Below are positions 41,716 to 47,347 of a stretch of 47,347 nucleotides of DNA, piece after piece. The notes below the pieces were generated by a model that saw nothing but the letters and a program-made list of their open reading frames with translations, was not told the DNA's origin and made no database searches. The position numbers were made by a program, and so were the translations under genes. The stretch's first letter is position 1; every line of letters starts with the position of its first letter. The stretch is taken from NCBI GenBank assembly GCA_030065125.1, contig JASJDM010000035.1, forward strand, positions 1 through 47,347, read 5' to 3'. The DNA is from Lysobacterales bacterium. GTDB taxonomy: Bacteria > Pseudomonadota > Gammaproteobacteria > Xanthomonadales > SZUA-38.

Positions 41716-42960
41716 GTGAAGACGCTCACCCTCGCCATTGCCTGCCTGTCCATGGCCGCCGCGCTGCCCGCGCGGTCGGCCACGGATGATCCGTGGGCAT
41801 TCAGTTTCGACCTGCGGGAGCGTGCGACTCATTTCTCCGCGGTCGACTTTGACCGCGACAGCCCGGATGCCGGGTGGGTCTGGACCCAGCGGGCGCTGCT
41901 GGGCGCCAACTACCAGGGCAGCGGTATGGTGTCAGGTAGAGTCAGCCTTCTTAGCGCACTGCAGAGCGGTGATCCAAGCCCGGTAGCCCAAAATAATCTG
42001 GATCTGCAGGAGGCGTGGCTTGGGCTCCAACTCGGCCCGGTCTTCACCCGGGTCGGCCGCCAGGAAATCTGGCTGGGCTCCCAGCGCCTGCTGGGAACCC
42101 GCGAGGGCACCAACGTACGGCGCAACTGGGACGGCGTCCGCGCGCAGATCCAGACCGGCGGCTGGACCATAGACGCGTTCGGGATACAGCTGGTGGACGT
42201 CGAACCCGACGGTGTATTCAACGATACCAGCGACGGCGATCGCCGCCTCGCGGGCCTGTATGGCACACGCGATTTCGGCCGGACGAAGCTTGACCTCTAC
42301 TACCTGCTGGCGAGCACCGAAGATCGCCAGACTATCGAGGGAACCGCTGACCAGGATCGGCACAGCGTTGGCCTGCGCAGCTTCGGCGAGCGCGGCCCTC
42401 TGTTCTGGAACTGGGAAGCGATCTACCAGTTCGGCGATCACGGTGCCTCAGACGTCCGGGCGTGGACCCTGGCCACCAATACCGGATTGCGCATGGACGG
42501 CGCCTGGTCGCCGGAGTTCATGCTGTCCGCCAACGTCGCCTCCGGTGACCGCAACCCTGGCGACGGGCGCCTGGAGACCTTCGACGCACTCTACCCGCGA
42601 GGAAACTATTTCTCGGAGCTGGCCCAACTGGGGCCGGCCAATTTTTTCAACATCAATCCGTACCTGACCGTCACGCCGACCGAAGACCTGACCCTGTCCT
42701 TTGACGTCAACTTTTTTTGGCGGTTGGAAACCAGCGATGGCGTTTACGGACCTCCCGGAAACATCATTCGCCAACCAGGCAATTCCGATGAGCGGTTCGT
42801 CAATACCGCCATGTCCCTGGCCGCGTCGTGGCAAGCCAGCAGGCACTGGCGACTCAACCTGTCGCTGACCCGTTCCCGGCCCGAAGCGTTCATCGAGAAC
42901 ACCGGGGTCGCTGATACCACCCATTTTGCTGAATTTACCCTTTCGGCGGGTTTCAACTGA
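41716..42960 (+). CDS. Alginate-export-family outer-membrane porin
   Basis: The roughly 414-residue protein starts at GTG (41716), giving the signal peptide MKTLTLAIACLSMAAALPARSA. The mature chain is a predicted 16-20-strand beta-barrel with alternating hydrophobic strands and the family's RVGRQEIWLGSQRLLGTREG and RRNWDGVRAQIQ region, and it ends in an aromatic-type strand (FAEFTLSAGFN). Alginate-export (AlgE-like) domains occur in many porins not devoted to alginate, so this is best read as a substrate channel for the neighbouring amidohydrolases. The frame is open upstream into yceI, but a start there would have no signal peptide. The first amidohydrolase follows by 20 bases. Confidence 0.85.
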   Translation: MKTLTLAIACLSMAAALPARSATDDPWAFSFDLRERATHFSAVDFDRDSPDAGWVWTQRALLGANYQGSGMVSGRVSLLSALQSGDPSPVAQNNLDLQEAWLGLQLGPVFTRVGRQEIWLGSQRLLGTREGTNVRRNWDGVRAQIQTGGWTIDAFGIQLVDVEPDGVFNDTSDGDRRLAGLYGTRDFGRTKLDLYYLLASTEDRQTIEGTADQDRHSVGLRSFGERGPLFWNWEAIYQFGDHGASDVRAWTLATNTGLRMDGAWSPEFMLSANVASGDRNPGDGRLETFDALYPRGNYFSELAQLGPANFFNINPYLTVTPTEDLTLSFDVNFFWRLETSDGVYGPPGNIIRQPGNSDERFVNTAMSLAASWQASRHWRLNLSLTRSRPEAFIENTGVADTTHFAEFTLSAGFN

Positions 42961-42980
42961 GCCCCGCCAGGAGCCAATCC

Positions 42981-44837
42981 ATGAGTAACTCAATCAAATC
43001 TTCACTGTCCCGCCGAGATTTCCTCGGCCGTTCAGGTGCCCTGGCCGGTGGCGTGCTGCTGTCTGGTCTGGGTCTGGGCCACGCCCGGGCGGAAACCACT
43101 GCCGATCTGATCGTGAGCGATGCCAATATCATCACGCTGGATCCCACCCGGCCCCGGGCCTCCGCTGTTGCTGTACGCAACGGCCTGATCCAGGCCGTGG
43201 GCAGTGACAGCGAGATCCTGGCGCTGCGCGGCCGCGACACCCAGGTCATTTCCGCCGGAGGTCGCACCTTGATCCCTGGCCTGAATGACAGCCACATGCA
43301 TCCCACCCGGGCTGGTCGCTTTTACGCGCTGGAGTTGCGCTGGGATGGTGTGCCAACACTGGAACAGGGCTTGAACATGATTCGCGCTCACGCCCCGAAG
43401 GTCCCGGACGGCCAATGGGTTCGCGTCATCGGCGGCTGGTCTCCCTACCAGTTTGCCGAGAAGCGCATGCCGACCCCTGCCGAACTGACTGCAGCGTCGC
43501 CGGACAAGCCAGTCTACGTGCTGTACCTGTACAGCCAGGGTTTCCTCAACAAGGCCGCGGTGGCCGCCCTGGGCCTGTCGCCGGAAACCCAGACCCCGCC
43601 GGGCACGGCCTACGAGTTCACCCCGGACGGCGGCGCCATCATTCACGCCAGGCCCAATCCGGATCTGCTGTACGGGACCATTGGCGCCCTGCCCCCCATG
43701 AGTGAAGCGGAACAGGCAATTTCCACCCAGCACTTCTACCGCGAGCTGAACCGCTTTGGCCTGACCAGCATCATCGACGCTGGCGGCGGCGGCCATAGCT
43801 TCCCGGATGACTATGCCGGCTCCGAGGCACTGGCCCGGGCGGGAGATCTGCCGGTGCGGATTTCCAAGTACCTGTTCCCCCAGAACAAGGGCCAGGAGCT
43901 GGCGGAATTCCAGAAGTGGACCCACGACTGGGAGGTCAACGTCAACCGGGCCGAGAACCTGATGAACGCCTACGTCCTGCGCGGCGGCGGCGAGTTCCTG
44001 GTGTGGGCCGCCGGTGACTACGAGAATTTCCTGGCCGACCGGCCTGACATCACCACCCGTCCGGGCTGGCGCAAGCAGCTCATCGACGTGACGCGCCACC
44101 TGTTGTCCAACCGCTGGCCGCTGCGGATTCATGCAACCTACGACGAGTCGGTCAACCACATCCTCAACGTATTCGAGGAAGCCCACGCCCTGGAAGTGGC
44201 CGAGGGCCGGCTTGGCTTCGGCGGTATCCGCTGGGCCATCGACCACGGCGAAACCTTCAAGAAGCCCACGCTGCAGCGGATTAAGGCCCTGGGCGGCGGC
44301 ATGGCCATGCAGGCCCGCATGGCCTATGCCGGCGAGTATTTCCAGGAGCGCTACGGCGAGGAGATGACCCGCAACGCGCCGCCGCTGCGGGACGTCATCG
44401 ACGCCGGCCTGCAGCTGGGTCTCGGTTCCGATTCCACCCGGGTGGCCAGTTACAACCCCTGGTTGACCCTGTACTGGGCCACCACTGGCAAGAGCGTGGG
44501 CGGCACCCAGCTGCATGGACCGCAGCAGCAGCTGACCCGCATGGAGGCGCTGTACCACCACACCGTGGGTTCCGCCTGGTTCAGCCAGGAAGAGGTGCTC
44601 AAGGGCCGGGTCAAGCCGGGCCAGTTCGCCGACCTGGCGGTGCTGAACGCGCCCTACCTGGACGTGGACGACGAGGACCTGCGGCATATCGAAGCCGACC
44701 TGACAATCATGAACGGCAAGGTGGTTTACGGCAGCGGTGACATGGACCTGGAGCCCGCCACGCTGCCGCCCATCCAGCCCGACTGGTCGCCGGTGCATGA
44801 GTTCGGCGGCTACTACACCGACCCGGAGGCAGTCTAA
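42981..44837 (+). CDS. Tat-exported YtcJ-like amidohydrolase
   Basis: The 618-residue protein has a twin-arginine signal (SRRDFLGRSGALAGG) cleaved near GHARAE. The mature part is a YtcJ-type amidohydrolase (Amidohydro_3): ADLIVSDANIITLDP at the N-terminus, the metal HxH at H105-M-H107 in IPGLNDSHMHPTR, RVIGGWSPYQFAEKR, IDAGGGGHSFPDDYAG, IHATYDESVNHILNVFEEAH, and WAIDHGETFKKPTL. Tat export implies folding with its metal in the cytosol. It shares most of its length with the following gene, its paralogue, which lacks an export signal. Its stop codon overlaps the next ATG by one base (TAATG). The substrate is unknown. Confidence 0.9.
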   Translation: MSNSIKSSLSRRDFLGRSGALAGGVLLSGLGLGHARAETTADLIVSDANIITLDPTRPRASAVAVRNGLIQAVGSDSEILALRGRDTQVISAGGRTLIPGLNDSHMHPTRAGRFYALELRWDGVPTLEQGLNMIRAHAPKVPDGQWVRVIGGWSPYQFAEKRMPTPAELTAASPDKPVYVLYLYSQGFLNKAAVAALGLSPETQTPPGTAYEFTPDGGAIIHARPNPDLLYGTIGALPPMSEAEQAISTQHFYRELNRFGLTSIIDAGGGGHSFPDDYAGSEALARAGDLPVRISKYLFPQNKGQELAEFQKWTHDWEVNVNRAENLMNAYVLRGGGEFLVWAAGDYENFLADRPDITTRPGWRKQLIDVTRHLLSNRWPLRIHATYDESVNHILNVFEEAHALEVAEGRLGFGGIRWAIDHGETFKKPTLQRIKALGGGMAMQARMAYAGEYFQERYGEEMTRNAPPLRDVIDAGLQLGLGSDSTRVASYNPWLTLYWATTGKSVGGTQLHGPQQQLTRMEALYHHTVGSAWFSQEEVLKGRVKPGQFADLAVLNAPYLDVDDEDLRHIEADLTIMNGKVVYGSGDMDLEPATLPPIQPDWSPVHEFGGYYTDPEAV

Positions 44838-46714
44838 TGAGCAGTCTGATTCTCTATAACGGCCGAATCACCACCCTGGACCCTGCCGCGCCGGAGGTCA
44901 GCGCCATCGCCATGGCCGATGGCCGGGTCACCGCAACCGGCACCGACAGCGAAATCCTGGCCGAGGCACCGGCCGACGCCAGGCGTATCGACCTTGACGG
45001 CCGACGGGTCATTCCCGGGCTCAACGACAGCCACACCCACCTCATCCGTGGGGGGTTGTCCTTCAACATGGAGCTGCGCTGGGAGGGCATTCCCTCCCTG
45101 GCCGACGCACTGCGTGTCTTGAAAGAACAGGCAGACCGCACGCCCGCGCCCCAGTGGGTGCGGGTCATCGGCGGCTGGTCGGAATTCCAGTTTGTCGAGC
45201 GGCGCATGCCGACTCTTGAGGAAATCAACACCGCCGCGCCGGACACGCCGGTTTTCATCCTGCATCTGTACGGCCGGGCGCTGCTGAACCGGGCCGCGCT
45301 GAACGCCCTGGGATTCGACGCCAACACCCCCAACCCGCCGGGCGGCGAGATCGAGCGCGACGCCGCCGGCAACCCCACGGGGTTGCTGCTGGCCAAACCC
45401 TCAGCGCTGATCCTGTATTCCACCCTGGGCCAGGCGCCCATGCTGCCGCTGGCAGACCAGGTCAACTCCACCCGCCACTACATGCGCGAGATGAACCGGC
45501 TGGGTATCACCAGCGTCATCGACGCCGGCGGCGGCGGCCAGAACTACCCCGAGGACTACCAGGTCATCCAGCGCCTGTACGACGCCGGCGAGATGACGGT
45601 GCGCGTCGCGTACAACCTGTTTGCCCAGAAAGCGGGTTCGGAGCTCAACGACTACGAGCGCTGGGTCAATATGACCGAGCCTGGAGCGGGTGACGAGTAC
45701 CTGCGCATGAACGGCGCCGGCGAAAACCTGGTCTGGTCCGCGGCGGACTTCGAAAACTTCCTGGAACCGCGGCCGGAGCTGGGCCCGGTACTGGAAAAAG
45801 AACTGGAAGACGTGGTGTCGCTGCTGGCCGAGCGCGAGTGGCCCTTCCGCATCCACGCCACCTACGACGAATCCATCGACCGCTTCCTGTCCGTGTTCGA
45901 ACGGGTCAACGAGCGACAGCCATTCAAGACCCGCTTCATCATCGACCACGCAGAAACCGTCAGCCAGCGCAATATCGAGCGCATCGGCGCCCTGGGCGGC
46001 GGCATTGCCATCCAGCACCGCATGGCCTTTCAGGGTGAATACTTTGTAGACCGTTACGGTCCGGATGCCGCCAAGGCCACACCGCCGGTGGCGGACATGA
46101 TCCGCGCCGGCGTCCCCGTGGGCGGCGGCACCGACGCCACCCGGGTGGCCAGCTACGACCCCTGGGTGTCGCTTTACTGGCTGGTGTCCGGCAAAACCCT
46201 GGGCGGTATGGAGCTGTATCCTGAAGCCAACCGGCTGGACCGCCAGCAGGCATTGAGCCTGTGGTCCCGGGGCTCGGCCTGGTTCTCCGGTGAGCAGGAC
46301 GTCAAGGGCACGCTTACGGCCGGCCAGCTGGGTGACCTTGCGGTGCTGTCCAAGGACTACTTCCAGGTGCCCGAGGAGGAAATCCGCTCCATCGTCTCGG
46401 TGCTTACGGTGCTGGGCGGCGAAGTGGTTTATGCCGATGACGCATACTCTGATCTCAACCCGCCGTTGCCCCCGGCGTCGCCGGACTGGTCGCCGGTAGA
46501 GCACTATCACGGTGCCCACCGGCACCATGCGCATGACCATGGTCAGAACCACCCCCACAGCCATGCCCATAATCTGGCAGCCTGCGCGTCCCAGGACCAT
46601 CACCACTGCGACATGCACGGCAGCAACCGGAACATCGTCTGGTCCAGCCCGGTTCCTGCGCGGGATCCCCACGCTTTCTGGGGTGCCCTGGGCTGCTCCT
46701 GTTTCGCCTTCTAA
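44837..46714 (+). CDS. Cytosolic YtcJ-like amidohydrolase with His-rich C-terminal tail
   Basis: The 625-residue protein is a paralogue of the preceding gene product without a signal peptide. The core carries HxH at H66-T-H68 (IPGLNDSHTHLIRGG), RVIGGWSEFQFVERR, IDAGGGGQNYPEDYQ, IHATYDESIDRFLSVFERVN, and FIIDHAETVSQRN. After the usual end of the domain (DWSPVEHY) comes a tail of about 70 residues with 15 histidines and several cysteines, e.g. HRHHAHDHGQNHPHSHAH and DHHHCDMHG, ending ALGCSCFAF. The tail resembles metal-storage stretches of HypB or UreE and may load Zn or Ni. It probably divides labour with its exported twin: same chemistry, different compartment. Confidence 0.88.
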   Translation: MSSLILYNGRITTLDPAAPEVSAIAMADGRVTATGTDSEILAEAPADARRIDLDGRRVIPGLNDSHTHLIRGGLSFNMELRWEGIPSLADALRVLKEQADRTPAPQWVRVIGGWSEFQFVERRMPTLEEINTAAPDTPVFILHLYGRALLNRAALNALGFDANTPNPPGGEIERDAAGNPTGLLLAKPSALILYSTLGQAPMLPLADQVNSTRHYMREMNRLGITSVIDAGGGGQNYPEDYQVIQRLYDAGEMTVRVAYNLFAQKAGSELNDYERWVNMTEPGAGDEYLRMNGAGENLVWSAADFENFLEPRPELGPVLEKELEDVVSLLAEREWPFRIHATYDESIDRFLSVFERVNERQPFKTRFIIDHAETVSQRNIERIGALGGGIAIQHRMAFQGEYFVDRYGPDAAKATPPVADMIRAGVPVGGGTDATRVASYDPWVSLYWLVSGKTLGGMELYPEANRLDRQQALSLWSRGSAWFSGEQDVKGTLTAGQLGDLAVLSKDYFQVPEEEIRSIVSVLTVLGGEVVYADDAYSDLNPPLPPASPDWSPVEHYHGAHRHHAHDHGQNHPHSHAHNLAACASQDHHHCDMHGSNRNIVWSSPVPARDPHAFWGALGCSCFAF

Positions 46715-46729
46715 GATCCGGAGTCTCCA

Positions 46730-47347
46730 GTGTCTACACCCGCAAGCAACGTAACCCCCAGCGCCCAGCCGGTTTCGGCCTGGGCGCCGTTTGGCATTGG
46801 CGCCTTTGCGCTGCTGTGGACGGCGGGCCTGGTCTCCAACATCGGCACCTGGATACACGACGTCGGCGCCGGCTGGCTGATGACCACCCTGAACCCGTCC
46901 CCAGCGGTGGTGACGCTGGTCCAGGCGGCGACCACCCTGCCCATATTTCTATTCGCCCTGCTGGCCGGAACCCTGGCCGACCGGGTGGACAAGCGCCGCC
47001 TGCTGATCCAGGTCAACCTGATCCTGTTCGTGGTGATCAGCATCCTGGCCGCCCTGGTGGCCATGGAGCGCATGACGCCCACCCTGCTGATCGGGTTTAC
47101 CTTTCTGATCGGTACCGGCGCGGCTTTCCTGGCGCCTGCCTGGCAGGCCGTCGTTCCTGAGCTGGTGCCCCGCTCGCACCTGCAGCCGGCCATCGCCCTG
47201 AACTCCATGGGCATCAACATCAGCCGGGCTATCGGTCCGGCCATCGCCGGCTTCCTGATCACCGCGGTGGGACTGGCGGCGCCGTTTGCCGTGAATGCCG
47301 CCAGCCATATCCTGATCATTGCCGCCCTGCTGCTGTGGCGGCGCCCC
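46730..47347 (+). CDS. MFS transporter, DHA3/EntS-like (3' end beyond window)
   Basis: The visible 206 codons start at GTG (46730) with GGAG six bases upstream. About six transmembrane segments are seen, starting WAPFGIGAFALLWTAGLVSN, with the family loop GWLMTTLNPSP, the conserved cytosolic GTLADRVDKRRLL between TM2 and TM3, and PAWQAVVPELVPRSHLQPAI. This matches the MFS_3/transmembrane-secretion-effector group, to which the enterobactin exporter EntS belongs. It is 15 bases downstream of the second amidohydrolase and probably the last known gene of the operon, exporting a product or substrate of that system. The C-terminal half lies outside the window. Confidence 0.88.
   Translation, partial: MSTPASNVTPSAQPVSAWAPFGIGAFALLWTAGLVSNIGTWIHDVGAGWLMTTLNPSPAVVTLVQAATTLPIFLFALLAGTLADRVDKRRLLIQVNLILFVVISILAALVAMERMTPTLLIGFTFLIGTGAAFLAPAWQAVVPELVPRSHLQPAIALNSMGINISRAIGPAIAGFLITAVGLAAPFAVNAASHILIIAALLLWRRP

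Overview
The window is GC-rich, compactly coded chromosomal DNA of a Gram-negative bacterium. The closest matches I recognise are gammaproteobacterial: YghU, DsbB, a Tat-exported HiPIP, an RND pump, an alginate-export-type porin, and many lipoproteins with classical lipoboxes. The membrane/TolB-like/TPR protein and the secreted proteins ending in F-x-x-G-F-E remind me of Lysobacterales/Wenzhouxiangellaceae-type genomes, but that placement is an inference from memory. No rRNA, tRNA, CRISPR array, integrase or complete IS was seen. The only mobile-type signal is a REP-like palindrome at the left edge. No gene-free stretch exceeds about 300 bases.

Layout. 1-1048: REP-like palindrome, then a YghU-type glutathione transferase. 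1067-5588 (minus): DUF1684 lipoprotein, polyphosphate-glucokinase-like ROK kinase, DUF6445 protein with a 2-oxoglutarate-oxygenase residue pattern, and a TolB-like/TPR membrane protein, spaced like one transcription unit. 5671-7083: VanZ-family membrane protein. 7092-9361 (minus): hydrolysing UDP-GlcNAc 2-epimerase plus DegT-type aminotransferase, overlapping by 4 bp. 9567-10046: tethered HiPIP. 10141-12873: arylmalonate-decarboxylase/maleate-isomerase-like enzyme and bicupin, divergent from a LysR regulator. 13023-14153: PQQ-type sugar dehydrogenase. 14321-19870: a giant mosaic secreted protein. 19999-22743: a ClC protein lacking both exchanger glutamates, and a lipoprotein. 22892-24718: MarR regulator under a large dyad, alpha/beta hydrolase, small membrane protein. 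24853-26870: a seven-repeat secreted protein and a membrane zinc-finger/HTH protein. 26898-34075 (minus): two amidohydrolases, DsbB, an 82-residue secreted protein and a collagen-like protein. 34293-40077: tandem NTF2-like protein, crotonase, RND adaptor and pump. 40294-47347: isochorismatase-like hydrolase, YceI, alginate-export-type porin, two YtcJ-like amidohydrolases (one with a His-rich tail), and the start of an MFS exporter.

How parts may work together. The cupin, AMDase-like enzyme and LysR regulator look like a small regulated catabolic module. The 40-47 kb block combines hydrolases, a periplasmic YceI, an outer-membrane porin and an MFS transporter, which would suit uptake, hydrolysis and export around one unknown small-molecule substrate.

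The most interesting new signal is a shared extreme C-terminus, [LV]-F-x-[SD]-[GS]-F-E, on three otherwise unrelated secreted proteins (19844-19867, 25984-26007, and 28789-28812 on the minus strand). In the giant protein it sits exactly where a surface-sorting tag would follow a choice-of-anchor-type domain. I propose it as a candidate undescribed secretion or anchoring tag. Also notable are a predicted seven-bladed propeller with a Cys pair per blade, a membrane-anchored double ClpX-type zinc finger fused to a LuxR-type HTH, and a ClC protein whose gating and proton glutamates are Tyr and Val.
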